Notes under the pieces: model-generated
What the model was told of the DNA's origin: nothing
Seen by the model: only the letters and a program-made list of their open reading frames with translations
Database searches by the model: none
Made by a program: the position numbers and the translations under genes
NCBI GenBank assembly: GCA_017470425.1
Contig: JAFUYT010000021.1
Span: 62,001 to 126,000, forward strand
From: Bacteroidaceae bacterium
GTDB taxonomy: Bacteria > Bacteroidota > Bacteroidia > Bacteroidales > Bacteroidaceae
Length of the DNA: 64,000 bases
Direction: 5' to 3'
In this document: one piece after another, positions 33,141-41,363 of the stretch
Numbering within the stretch: the first letter of the stretch is position 1
Layout of the letters: each line of letters opens with the position of its first letter

Positions 33141-35384
33141 CTAGAACTGCCATCCGCGGAAGAGGAGACCGCTGCCTTCGAGTTCGGCGCCAAAGTAGAA
33201 GCCGACGTTGGTGGGCTGATTGTAGCCGACATTCTGCATGGTCACACTGTGACGATAGACTGGTTCGGCAAGGAATGTATGGAAGCGGTACTTCGTGGGG
33301 ATGGGGGTGATGTAGAGACGGAGGTGCTGGTTGTCGGCGGTGCGGCAGAGCACTTCCTCGCGCCAGTCGCCAAGGACGTCGGCGCAGAGGGCGGGGTTGG
33401 ACTTGGTGCCGTTGTTGAAGGCGCAGCCTTCCATCTTAAAGAGCTCCACGACAGAGGAGGAGCCGGTGAAGTCGAAAGGTAAGCCCCTCTCCATCTCCCC
33501 CCGTGGGGGGGAGAGCGTCAAATCCTTTGGACTCTCTTTCTGAGGATGAAGAGTCCTCCCCCCCACGGGGGGAGTTAGAGAGGGGCCATAGGTCTTATAT
33601 TTTGTCACCCTCTCGTGATCCAGCAACTCTCTTAGGAGGTCGCCGTCCCACCAGATGCCGAAGTTGATGGGTATGCGGGCGGTGCTGTCAATGACCTCGC
33701 CGCGGACGTTGCAGATGCCGCCGGAAGCAGAGGACCACATCTCAAGGCCGGGGTTCGTGGGGTCGATGTCGGCGGCCATACAACGACCGACATCCTTATT
33801 GGAGAGAATCTGGAAGAGAACCTTGCCCGTGCGGGCGTCACGGAAGTCACTGCCGTCGCGCTTGTTCTCATGGCAGTCCCAGACCTGGAGGGGAGACCCA
33901 CACTCAGCAGACCCACCCCCCTGCCCCTCCCTTGTAGGGAGGGGAGTAGATACCTGTGAACGTTTGGTATCCTCCTCTACCAGAGATTCCTGTAAGCTTT
34001 TTGTATCAGCTACCACCCTTGATGGTGTTGGAGGATAGAACACCGTCAGGTGGATGGCATCGCCGTGGCCGAAGCCGGTGTTGTAGAGGGGTGAGCCGTC
34101 GTGATCCACGGCCATGGAGCCGTAGGTAATCTCATCGCAGCCGTCGCCATCGACGTCGCCGATGCGGAGGTTGTGGTTGCCCTGTCCGGCGTAGCTGCGC
34201 TTGTCTTCGTCGTTGGTGTCGAAGACCCAGCGGACGGAGAGGTCTTTGCCGTCGAAGTCGTAGGCGGCGATGACGGTGCGGGTGTAGTAGCCGCGGCAGA
34301 AGATGGCGGAGAGGTGCTCGCCGTCGAGGTAGCCGCAGGCGGCAAGGAAGCGGTCGCTGCGGTTGGCGTAGTTGTCGCCCCAGCTGCGTAGTTCGCCGCG
34401 CTCAGGGATGTAATCGACGGTGCTGAGGGCCTTACCCGTGCGGCCGTCGAAGCAAGTGACCCATTCGGGACCTTTATAGATGAAGCCGCCACGACGTGCC
34501 TTGCGGTCCATGTTATCGGGCCATCCCGGACCTCGGAACTGCTCGCGCGGGTTGCCGTTGGCCTGGTATTCACCGGTGTCGGGGTGGCGGACATGGTCGG
34601 CCTTGGGGTCGCCGAGGACGGTGCCTGTGCCGTCGATGGTGCCATCGGAGGTGCGCACGAGGAGCTCGGAGCGGCCGTCGCCGTCGAGGTCGGCGACGAT
34701 GAAGGGTGTGTAGTGGGCGCCGCTGCGGATGTTAGGGCCGAGGTTGACGCGCCAGAGGGAGGTGCCGTCGAGGCGGAGGGCTTCAAGGATGGTGGGCGAG
34801 GTGATGCCGCTCTGGCTGTTGTCGCGGGAGTTGGAGGGATCCCATTTGAGGATGATCTCCAGCTGGCCGTCGCCGTCGAGGTCGGCCATGGTGGCGTCGT
34901 TGGCGTTGTAGGTGACGGATCCGCCGGACGAACCGGCGGACACAGTGCCTTCGGGCGGAGTGAGGGGTATATCTATGTAGCCGAGGGGTGCGTGGGCAGG
35001 GAGGGTCCATTTGCCGGTGTATAAGGGCAGGGTCTCTTTCTTCAGGTCGGAGGGAACGCGGCCGTTCTTATAGACAGGGCGCACGGAATACTCGGCAGCC
35101 AGGCTCTCGGGGTTGTAATCCATGAGGAAGGTTGGCTCGTCGGCTCCGCGCGTGGCGATGAGACGGCCGTCGCGAAACACTTCAAAGCTGACATCTTCGG
35201 GCTCACTGGGCAGATAGCGCCACTGGATGCATACGCTGTCGGGTGTCGTGCGGAAAGCTACCACGCCGCGGTTTAGGCGCTCGCGCTGGAGGCGGGAGTA
35301 GTCGTAAGCGGTCTGCGCAGAGAGGGGGAGCGTTGATAGCATCAACGCATACAGAACGGCAGTTAGGGGGAGGAGACGCTTCAT
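33141..35384 (-). CDS. Rhamnogalacturonan lyase, PL11
   Basis: A 747-residue secreted lyase that cleaves the rhamnogalacturonan I backbone by beta-elimination. Signal peptide MKRLLPLTAVLYALMLSTLPLSAQ; then the N-terminal Ig-like part (ERLNRGVVAFRTTPDSVCIQWRYL) and the eight-blade propeller with repeated DLDGDG calcium-binding motifs (MADLDGDGQLEI, VADLDGDGRSEL, GDVDGDGCDEI) and GDWREEVLCR near the C-terminus. Two in-frame foreign segments occur, residues about 452-498 and 599-634. With the neighbours GH97 and GH43/GH51 elsewhere it fits pectin use. Confidence 0.93.
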   Translation of the reverse strand: MKRLLPLTAVLYALMLSTLPLSAQTAYDYSRLQRERLNRGVVAFRTTPDSVCIQWRYLPSEPEDVSFEVFRDGRLIATRGADEPTFLMDYNPESLAAEYSVRPVYKNGRVPSDLKKETLPLYTGKWTLPAHAPLGYIDIPLTPPEGTVSAGSSGGSVTYNANDATMADLDGDGQLEIILKWDPSNSRDNSQSGITSPTILEALRLDGTSLWRVNLGPNIRSGAHYTPFIVADLDGDGRSELLVRTSDGTIDGTGTVLGDPKADHVRHPDTGEYQANGNPREQFRGPGWPDNMDRKARRGGFIYKGPEWVTCFDGRTGKALSTVDYIPERGELRSWGDNYANRSDRFLAACGYLDGEHLSAIFCRGYYTRTVIAAYDFDGKDLSVRWVFDTNDEDKRSYAGQGNHNLRIGDVDGDGCDEITYGSMAVDHDGSPLYNTGFGHGDAIHLTVFYPPTPSRVVADTKSLQESLVEEDTKRSQVSTPLPTREGQGGGSAECGSPLQVWDCHENKRDGSDFRDARTGKVLFQILSNKDVGRCMAADIDPTNPGLEMWSSASGGICNVRGEVIDSTARIPINFGIWWDGDLLRELLDHERVTKYKTYGPSLTPPVGGRTLHPQKESPKDLTLSPPRGEMERGLPFDFTGSSSVVELFKMEGCAFNNGTKSNPALCADVLGDWREEVLCRTADNQHLRLYITPIPTKYRFHTFLAEPVYRHSVTMQNVGYNQPTNVGFYFGAELEGSGLLFRGWQF
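33481..33587. repeat. Inverted-pair palindromic element inside PL11 (first)
   Basis: 107 bp, AAGCCCCTCTCCATC... to ...AGTTAGAGAGGGGCC, both ends holding CCCCCCGTGGGGGG palindromes. It encodes PSLTPPVGGRT to LSPPRGEMERGL. Same family as the GH97 and helicase copies, read in another frame. Confidence 0.9.
33890..34028. repeat. Foreign segment with single palindrome inside PL11 (second)
   Basis: Contains one arm AGACCCACCCCCCTGCCCCT then TTGTAGGGAGGGG (33909-33945), the GACCCACC family; no second arm is found. It encodes STPLPTREGQGGGS and an adjoining unrelated stretch that is missing from the usual PL11 pattern. Confidence 0.7.
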
Positions 35385-35515
35385 TATTGGGGATTATTTG
35401 GGGATTAAAGATTAGAGATTAGAGATTAGAGATTAGGGATTAGGGAGCTGAGGGGTTACAGGAGGAGGGAGCTGAGGGGTTGCAGGAGGAGGGAGCTGAG
35501 GGGTTGAGGGCGAGG
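35385..35515. repeat. 7-nt and 21-nt tandem repeats, PL11-DUF4435 spacer
   Basis: 35385-35440 holds GATTAGA-type heptads; 35440-35515 continues as 28/21-nt AGCTGAGGGGTTGCAGGAGG units that are read as the C-terminal PSAPSSCN repeats of the DUF4435 protein. Confidence 0.9.
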
Positions 35516-36495
35516 AGGCGGTGGAGGGCGGCGCGGACTTGCTGGAAGGGGGCGGAGTCCTTGAAGGCGGTGTTCTTCTTGAGGACGGTGTCGATGGACA
35601 TGACGGCGTGCTGGTAGGCCGAGAGTTCACACTGGCGCTGCTGGGCATGGACGGCGAGCTGCTTGATCTCGCGCTCACGCTCCTTGCGGAGCTGCGTGCA
35701 GATGGGTTCGAGTAGGGGCACGACGACGTTCTCGAAGAGGGTATGCCCTTGGATATACAGGTAGGTGGTGTCGGGCGTCACGCCGAGGTCGCGCATCTTC
35801 TGCTTGACCTGCGCGTAGGATTTCTTGGCCTCAGGGTGGTGCTGCTGCATCCACGCCATCTTCTGGTTGACGCGCCGGCGCACCTTCATGAGCGCCTCCT
35901 CGGGGTGCGACGGGCTCACGTCGTGCAGGGAGATGAAGCCGCAGAAGTCGGTCATCGTGAAGCCTTTATAGTTCTCGTGGAGGTAGCCCCAGATATTCCA
36001 CAGGAAGAGGGGCCAGATGATCTGGCTGTACTCCCGCAGGAACGCCTCGTAGTCGAGTACGAGACGGTCGTTGAGCGTCGCCGTGACCACGGCGCGGTGC
36101 AGCGAGGGGGCGTAGCACTGGTAGTTCTCAATGGCATAGACGACGGTGTGGATGATATAGGGCGAGGCGTTGAACTCGCGACTCGCCTCGGTGGCATCCT
36201 GCATGAGGTAGTCGTAGTCGGCATCCACACAGGCAATCATCGCCTGACCGAACTGCTGGGAGGAGAAGAGGTTCATCAGCGCCTGCCGCTTGCCTTTCTG
36301 CAAGGAGTTGCGCCCGGGCAGCTGGATCTCGAAGTAGAGGTCTGAGGTCTCGAACTCATCCAGGATCTGTCGCCAGAACGCCACATCATCATAGCTCTCC
36401 ACATAAGCCACAATGCGCCGCCGCGCCTTCGACGGGCGGAGGCGGTTGGCAGCTTCGAAGTAGGCTGAGTTGAGGTTATGTGTCAGGCGCTTCAT
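35440..36495 (-). CDS. DUF4435 protein with TOPRIM-like residues (AriB-like)
   Basis: A 351-residue protein from MKRLTHNLN (an ATG at 36510 lies in the tandem repeat and would add MNSQR). TOPRIM-type residues are visible: Glu in YVESYDD (residue 33) and the DxD motif in MIACVDADYDYLM. DUF4435 is the effector nuclease fold of the PARIS anti-phage system (AriB). The C-terminal about 20 residues are PSAPSSCN repeats from repeat DNA and probably not functional. It follows an AAA ATPase on the same strand by a 181-base repeat-filled gap, matching AriA-AriB order. Nuclease activity and defence role are inference. Confidence 0.82.
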   Translation of the reverse strand: MKRLTHNLNSAYFEAANRLRPSKARRRIVAYVESYDDVAFWRQILDEFETSDLYFEIQLPGRNSLQKGKRQALMNLFSSQQFGQAMIACVDADYDYLMQDATEASREFNASPYIIHTVVYAIENYQCYAPSLHRAVVTATLNDRLVLDYEAFLREYSQIIWPLFLWNIWGYLHENYKGFTMTDFCGFISLHDVSPSHPEEALMKVRRRVNQKMAWMQQHHPEAKKSYAQVKQKMRDLGVTPDTTYLYIQGHTLFENVVVPLLEPICTQLRKEREREIKQLAVHAQQRQCELSAYQHAVMSIDTVLKKNTAFKDSAPFQQVRAALHRLLALNPSAPSSCNPSAPSSCNPSAP

Positions 36496-36502
36496 TCTTT
36501 GA

Positions 36503-36690
36503 GAATTCATAATTCACAATTCATAATTCATAATTGGAGTATCTCGTAACCATATCTCATTGCATTGTGCATTGTACATTATGAATTGTGAATTATGAAT
36601 TGTGCATTATGAATTATGCATTATGAATTATGCATTATGAATTGTGAATTATGAATTATGAATTATGAATTATGCATTATGAATTGACAA
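36503..36690. repeat. 7-nt tandem repeat (AATTCAT/AATTATG) between ATPase and DUF4435
   Basis: AATTATG/AATTGTG/CATTATG heptads in two blocks (36503-36536 and 36562-36690). They provide the last codons (NS) and stop of the ATPase, and an alternative start of DUF4435. Confidence 0.95.
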
Positions 36691-37501
36691 TGATGTCTTC
36701 GACATCCGTCACGCAGTCGCCCCAGCCGCTCATGATGACGGCGGGGGAGTGGGTGGTGAGAATGACTTGGGCGTTGGGGTTGAGGTCGGTGATGAGCTCG
36801 AGGAGGCGCTGCTGCCATTCGATATGGAGGCTGATCTCGGGTTCGTCCATCAGGAGGACATAGGGCTGGCGGTCTTCAACGAGGACGGTCAGCAGGATGA
36901 TGAGCATCTGCTTCTCGCCGGACGAGAGGAGGTAGGGCGTGATGCGCTCGCCGAGATGCAGGAAGAAGATCTCGTTGCTCGAGCGGTCGATGCGCTTACC
37001 CGTCGCTTTGAAGAGTTCATCCACGAGGTCCTGGAAATGTCCCTTCTCGGCAGCAATCTCGGCGGCCTTGGCCTGCGCCTCGGGATCGGCAGCGGTGAAG
37101 AGGGCCACGATGCGGTTGCTCTGGTTCACCTGGTAGTCGAGGAAGCGGCGCTGGAGCTGGTAGAGCTGCCAGTCGAGCTCGGTGGTGAGGCGCGCCTCGG
37201 TGACCCGCGCGAGGATGTCGGCACTGACGAGCGGACGATCGACACCGCGGATGACGTCGAAGCGCACGCTGTCGGCCTCCTCGGGAGAGAAGGTCAGATG
37301 TACGCCCAGCTTGTTGTAGTCGCGCTCCAGCTCGTCCTTGCCACGGGTGAGCTGTCGGATGGTCTTACGCAGGATGGTGCTCTTCCCCACCCCATTGATG
37401 CCGCTGAGGACGTTGACGCCCGGCTGCAGATCCCAGACGATATGGCGTACGCCCTTCCAGAGCGAATCAATCTCGATGCGTTTGATGTAGTTTCCGGTCA
37501 T
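36677..37501 (-). CDS. AAA ATPase, AriA-like
   Basis: A 274-residue ABC-type AAA ATPase (AAA_15/AAA_21). Walker A GINGVGKST at 34-42, the signature-like YLLSSGEKQMLIILLTVL, Walker B YVLLMDEPEISLH, and a late ILTTHSPAV switch region are present. Compact, with no long coiled-coil insert. Such ATPases team with DUF4435 proteins in PARIS, where AriA holds AriB inactive until a phage protein is sensed. The partner gene is downstream. It is smaller than the studied AriA, so a housekeeping or other role remains possible. The promoter box TATCTTTG lies at 37564-37571. Confidence 0.88.
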   Translation of the reverse strand: MTGNYIKRIEIDSLWKGVRHIVWDLQPGVNVLSGINGVGKSTILRKTIRQLTRGKDELERDYNKLGVHLTFSPEEADSVRFDVIRGVDRPLVSADILARVTEARLTTELDWQLYQLQRRFLDYQVNQSNRIVALFTAADPEAQAKAAEIAAEKGHFQDLVDELFKATGKRIDRSSNEIFFLHLGERITPYLLSSGEKQMLIILLTVLVEDRQPYVLLMDEPEISLHIEWQQRLLELITDLNPNAQVILTTHSPAVIMSGWGDCVTDVEDIIVNS

Positions 37502-37507
37502 ATATAG

Positions 37508-37612
37508 TTGACAGTTGAGAGTTGACAGTTGACAGATGACAGTTGACAGTTAATATCATGCGACAAAGATAGGAAAAAGTTGAAAGTTGGAAGTTGAAAG
37601 TTGAAAGTTTTT
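37508..37612. repeat. 7-nt tandem repeats in the ATPase leader
   Basis: TTGACAG units (37508-37551) lie between promoter and start of the ATPase, and GAAAGTT units (37578-37610) lie upstream of the promoter. Confidence 0.92.
37564..37571 (-). promoter_or_regulatory. Promoter -7 box of the ATPase/DUF4435 pair
   Basis: CAAAGATA on + is TATCTTTG on the minus strand, 63 bases before the ATPase start. Confidence 0.6.
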
Positions 37613-37687
37613 CCTCCTTCGCCATGCATTTTTCACGTTTCTTTCATTTTTCTACGGTCCGTCTTTCTCTTTTCACGCTGAAAGCAG

Positions 37688-37695
37688 TATCTTTG
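37688..37695 (+). promoter_or_regulatory. Promoter -7 box of the thioesterase
   Basis: TATCTTTG, 20 bases before the ATG. Confidence 0.65.
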
Positions 37696-37715
37696 TCGCC
37701 CAAAAGGACACGAAT

Positions 37716-38117
37716 ATGGACTACATCTTTGAGACCACGATGGAGGTGCGCGACTACGAGTGCGACATCGAAGGCATCGTGAACAACGCCAACTACCTCC
37801 ACTACGCCGAGCACACGCGCCACCTGTTCCTGCGCTCCATCGGCGTGAGCTTTGCCAAGCTGCACGAACAGGGGCAGGACGCCGTAGTGGCTCGCATGAA
37901 ACTGGACTTCAAGACGCCGCTGCGCTGCGACGACCGTTTCGTCTCGCGTCTGGCGCTGGAGAAGGACGGGGTCAAGTATATCTTCCATCAGGCCATCTAC
38001 CGCGAGTCGGACATGGCGCTCTGCTTCAAGGGCGATATCACGCTGGTGTGCCTCATCAACGGGCAGCTGGCACGCACATCAGCCTACGACGAAGCATTCG
38101 CACGCTTCATTTCCTGA
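37716..38117 (+). CDS. Hotdog-fold acyl-CoA thioesterase (YbgC/4HBT-like)
   Basis: A 133-residue protein with the 4HBT pattern: MEVRDYECDIEGIVNNANYLHYAEHTRHLFL, where the Asp-x-x-Gly-x-VNNANYL stretch is the substrate loop (usually DxxGxVNNxxY). FDCK-like core strands follow (MKLDFKTPL). It hydrolyses acyl- or hydroxybenzoyl-CoA; substrate unknown. It converges on the RND gene, and their last 11 bases overlap. Confidence 0.9.
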   Translation: MDYIFETTMEVRDYECDIEGIVNNANYLHYAEHTRHLFLRSIGVSFAKLHEQGQDAVVARMKLDFKTPLRCDDRFVSRLALEKDGVKYIFHQAIYRESDMALCFKGDITLVCLINGQLARTSAYDEAFARFIS

Positions 38118-41100
38118 AGACCTTCTCCTCAATCGTCTGGAAGACAACGAAGAGCGAGGGCACGAAAAGGATGAGGGCGAGGGTGCCGATGAGCATACCG
38201 CCCACGGTGCCTACGCCCAGCGAGATATTGCCGTTGGCACCGGCGCCCGTGGCAAACATCATGGGCAGCAGACCGAAGACCATCGTCAGCGAGGTCATCA
38301 GAATCGGGCGCAGGCGTACCTTGGCCGCTGAAAGGGCAGCACGGGGAATGGACATTCCAGCCCGACGGCGCTCCGAAGCGTACTCGGTCAACAGGATGGC
38401 GGTCTTCGAGAGCAGGCCGATAAGCATGATGACGCCCGTCTGCATGTAGATATTGTTCTCCAAACCGAACATCTTGGCAAAGAGGAAGGAGCCCATCAGG
38501 CCGAAGGGCACGCTGAGGATGATGGCCAAGGGTATGAAGAGGCTCTCGTACAAAGCGCAAAGAATCAAATAGATGAAGATGATGCAGATGGCGAAGACCA
38601 TCACCGTGTTCTGCCCTGCAGATGCTTCCTCGCGGCTCATGCCGGCAAACTCATAGCCATAGCCTTCGGGCAGGATGCGGGCAGCCTCCTCGCGTACCGC
38701 CTGCAGCGCCTGACCAGAGCTAAAGCCTTTCTCAGGCATACCGCTGACTTGAATGGCGGGGAAGAGGTTGAAGCGGGTGAGGTTGGCCGTGCCGAGGATG
38801 GGTTTCAGCTCTACGAAGCCCGAGACGGGAGCCATGGAGCCGTCGCTCGCGCGCACGTACATATTATTTAATGACTGCTCGTCGAGGCGCGCCGTCACCT
38901 CTGCCTGCACCATCACACGGTAGAGCTTCGAGAACTTGTTCATGTTGGACGAATACGAGCCGCCGATGTACCCCGAGAGACACGCGAGGACGTCGGAGGG
39001 CGAGACACCAGCCCGCTTGCAGCGGGCGGCATCGACGGTGAGGCGATACTGCGGATAGCGGTTGTTGAAGGAGGTCTGCGAGCGCGAGATCTCGGGGCGG
39101 GCCTGCAGGGCTGCTATCAGACGGTTGGTGACAGCCATGAGTGAATCGACGCCGCGGTCCTGATGGTCCTGCACCTGCAACTCGAAGCCATTGGTGGCGC
39201 CGTAGCCGCTGATCATAGGCTGCGTGAAAGCCATAATCTTAGCCTCGCTGATGTCCGCGAGCCGATGGTTGACCTCAGCCATGACGCTCTTCAAGTCGTC
39301 GCCCTTGCCCTTGCGCTCGTCCCAATTCTTCAGACGCAGCAGGAACATACCGTTGTTGGAACTCTGCCCTGCCATACGGCTGACGCCCACGCTCTTGGAG
39401 TAAGCCTTGATCTGCGGCAAATCCACGATGCGCTCCTCCACGCGGTTCATCATCTGATGCGTCGCGTCCTTGGTGCTGCCGGGCTGCGTCTGCACGGTGA
39501 CATAGATGACGCCCATATCCTCGTCGGGCACGAGTGCCGTCTTGGTGGTGCGCAGGAGGTAGAAGAAACTGATGAGGGCAGCGGCTACAAGCAGGAAGGT
39601 GAGCCAGGGACGGCGGATAAAACAACTGACCCACCCCCGGACTCCTCCCGTGAGGGAGGGGAGGCTTGAAGTGACCTTTGACCACAAGGAAGCAACCCCG
39701 CGCAGCCTTTCCCCTCCCTCACGGGCGGGGTTAGGGGTGGGTCTTTTCATCAGCCTCGCACACAGCGCCGGGCTGAGCGTCAAGGCATTAATCAATGAGA
39801 TGAGCACGGCCACGGCCATGGTCAGACCGAACTGCGTATAGAAAATGCCACTGGTGCCGCCCATGAAGCAGACCGGGATGAACACGGCCATGAAGACAAG
39901 CGTCGATGTGATGAGGGCGGTGGTGACTTCGTTCATGGCGGCGAGGGTGGCTGAGGAGCCGCTCGCGGCTCCCTTTTCCGTCTTCGCCTGCACAGCCTCT
40001 GCCACCACGATGGCATCATCCACCACCGTACCGATGACCAGCACCAAGGCAAAGAGCGTCAGGGTGTTGAGCGAAAAGCCAGCGATGTAGAGGAAGGCGA
40101 AGGTGCCGACGAGGGAGACGACGATGGCCACGAGGGGAACCAGCGTGGCACGCCATGAGCGCAGGAAGAGCAGCACGACGAGCACGACAAGGATAGCAGC
40201 TTCGAAGAGCGTGCGCTCGACACTGTTGATGCTGGCATCAAGAAAGTCCTTGGTGGACATCAGGTCGATCAGTTCCATGTCGGCAGGCAGGTCCTTGCGG
40301 ATTTCCTCGACGAGTTTGTCGATGGCGATGATGATCTCGTTGGCATTGGAGCCGGGCGTCTGCGAGATCATACACGTAGATCCCGGGTGACCATTGATCT
40401 CACCCTCGATGGCATAGCCTTGGAGGCCCATTTCCACGCGGGCGACGTCCTTCAGACGCAGCACGGTGCCGTCGGCATCTGCGCGGATAACAAGGTTCTC
40501 GTAGTCGGACTCTTCCTCGTAGCGGCCGCGATACTTCAGGACGTACTGGAACGTGTTCTCGCTCTCCTCGCCCAGCGTGCCTGCCGGGCTCTCGACGTTC
40601 TGCTCGGCCAGCACAGCGGTTATGTCGGAGGGCATCAGATGGTGCTGCGCCATCTTAGCGGGATCGAGCCAGATGCGCATGGAGTAGTTGCTGCCATAGA
40701 CATCCACCTCGCCCACGCCCGGCACACGCGACAGGCGCGGCTCGATGTTGATCTTGAAGTAGTTGTTCAGGAAAGCGAGGTCGTAGGTGCCGCCGGGGCT
40801 GTAGAGACCAAGGCTTTTCAGCGTAGAGGTCTGGCGGCGCATGACGGTGACACCCGTTCGGGTGACCTCGGCTGGCAGCAAGCCCTGCGCCTGTGCCACG
40901 CGGTTCTGCACGTTGACCGTCGCCATATCGGGGTCGGTGCCCTGCTTGAAGAAGACATTGATGCGTGCCGAACCGTTGTTGGAAGCGTTGGAGGTCATGT
41001 AGAGCATATTCTCCACACCATTGATGGCCTCCTCAAGCGGCACGACGACCGACTTCTGCAGCGTCTCGGCATTGGCGCCCGTATAGTTGGCCCCCACGCT

Positions 41101-41235
41101 CACCGTAGGTGGTGCGATGTCGGGGAACTGCTCAATGGGCAACTGTGTGAGGCCAATGGCACCCACAATGACAATCATCACGGAGATGACTCCAGCAAGT
41201 ATCGGACGGTCTATGAAAGTCTTGACGTTTAGCAT
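38107..41235 (-). CDS. RND efflux pump permease, HAE1 family (AcrB-like)
   Basis: A 1,042-residue inner-membrane pump. MLNVKTFIDRPILAGVISVM is the usual first helix, QLPIEQFPDIAPPTVSV the start of the porter domain; TM4 carries the proton-relay segment VVDDAIVVAEAVQ, and a late GLLSKTAILLTEYA segment is present. Drug or bile-salt export in exchange for protons is likely. Residues about 497-536 are a palindromic in-frame insert in the cytoplasmic linker between the two halves. The membrane-fusion and outer-membrane partners are not adjacent, so it needs partners coded elsewhere. Single-gene unit. Confidence 0.95.
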   Translation of the reverse strand: MLNVKTFIDRPILAGVISVMIVIVGAIGLTQLPIEQFPDIAPPTVSVGANYTGANAETLQKSVVVPLEEAINGVENMLYMTSNASNNGSARINVFFKQGTDPDMATVNVQNRVAQAQGLLPAEVTRTGVTVMRRQTSTLKSLGLYSPGGTYDLAFLNNYFKINIEPRLSRVPGVGEVDVYGSNYSMRIWLDPAKMAQHHLMPSDITAVLAEQNVESPAGTLGEESENTFQYVLKYRGRYEEESDYENLVIRADADGTVLRLKDVARVEMGLQGYAIEGEINGHPGSTCMISQTPGSNANEIIIAIDKLVEEIRKDLPADMELIDLMSTKDFLDASINSVERTLFEAAILVVLVVLLFLRSWRATLVPLVAIVVSLVGTFAFLYIAGFSLNTLTLFALVLVIGTVVDDAIVVAEAVQAKTEKGAASGSSATLAAMNEVTTALITSTLVFMAVFIPVCFMGGTSGIFYTQFGLTMAVAVLISLINALTLSPALCARLMKRPTPNPAREGGERLRGVASLWSKVTSSLPSLTGGVRGWVSCFIRRPWLTFLLVAAALISFFYLLRTTKTALVPDEDMGVIYVTVQTQPGSTKDATHQMMNRVEERIVDLPQIKAYSKSVGVSRMAGQSSNNGMFLLRLKNWDERKGKGDDLKSVMAEVNHRLADISEAKIMAFTQPMISGYGATNGFELQVQDHQDRGVDSLMAVTNRLIAALQARPEISRSQTSFNNRYPQYRLTVDAARCKRAGVSPSDVLACLSGYIGGSYSSNMNKFSKLYRVMVQAEVTARLDEQSLNNMYVRASDGSMAPVSGFVELKPILGTANLTRFNLFPAIQVSGMPEKGFSSGQALQAVREEAARILPEGYGYEFAGMSREEASAGQNTVMVFAICIIFIYLILCALYESLFIPLAIILSVPFGLMGSFLFAKMFGLENNIYMQTGVIMLIGLLSKTAILLTEYASERRRAGMSIPRAALSAAKVRLRPILMTSLTMVFGLLPMMFATGAGANGNISLGVGTVGGMLIGTLALILFVPSLFVVFQTIEEKVFRK
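39628..39745. repeat. Inverted-pair palindromic element inside the RND pump
   Basis: GACCCACCCCCGGACTCCTC... to ...GGGGTTAGGGGTGGGTC. Ends are inverse copies with CTCCCGTGAGGGAGGGG palindromes; the core codes RLRGVASLWSKVTSS. It encodes KRPTPNPAREGGE to LPSLTGGVRGWV in frame. Confidence 0.9.
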
Positions 41236-41255
41236 TTATTTCGTGTTTTCGGGTG

Positions 41256-41263
41256 CAAAGATA
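41256..41263 (-). promoter_or_regulatory. Promoter -7 box of the RND gene
   Basis: CAAAGATA on + is TATCTTTG on the minus strand, 20 bases before the start. Confidence 0.65.
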
Positions 41264-41265
41264 AT

Positions 41266-41305
41266 GAAAAATTGATCGTTGAAAGTTGATCGTTGAAAGT
41301 TTTTT
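41266..41305. repeat. 7-nt tandem repeat between RND and helicase genes
   Basis: TTGATCG and TTGAAAG heptads alternate four times, then a T-run. Confidence 0.9.
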
Positions 41306-41338
41306 AGTCAACGCCCTTTTTTTTAGCTTCTTTTTGCT

Positions 41339-41346
41339 TACCTTTG
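41339..41346 (+). promoter_or_regulatory. Promoter -7 box of the helicase gene
   Basis: TACCTTTG, 17 bases before the ATG at 41364. Confidence 0.7.
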
Positions 41347-41363
41347 CGGCCAAATAACAGGCC

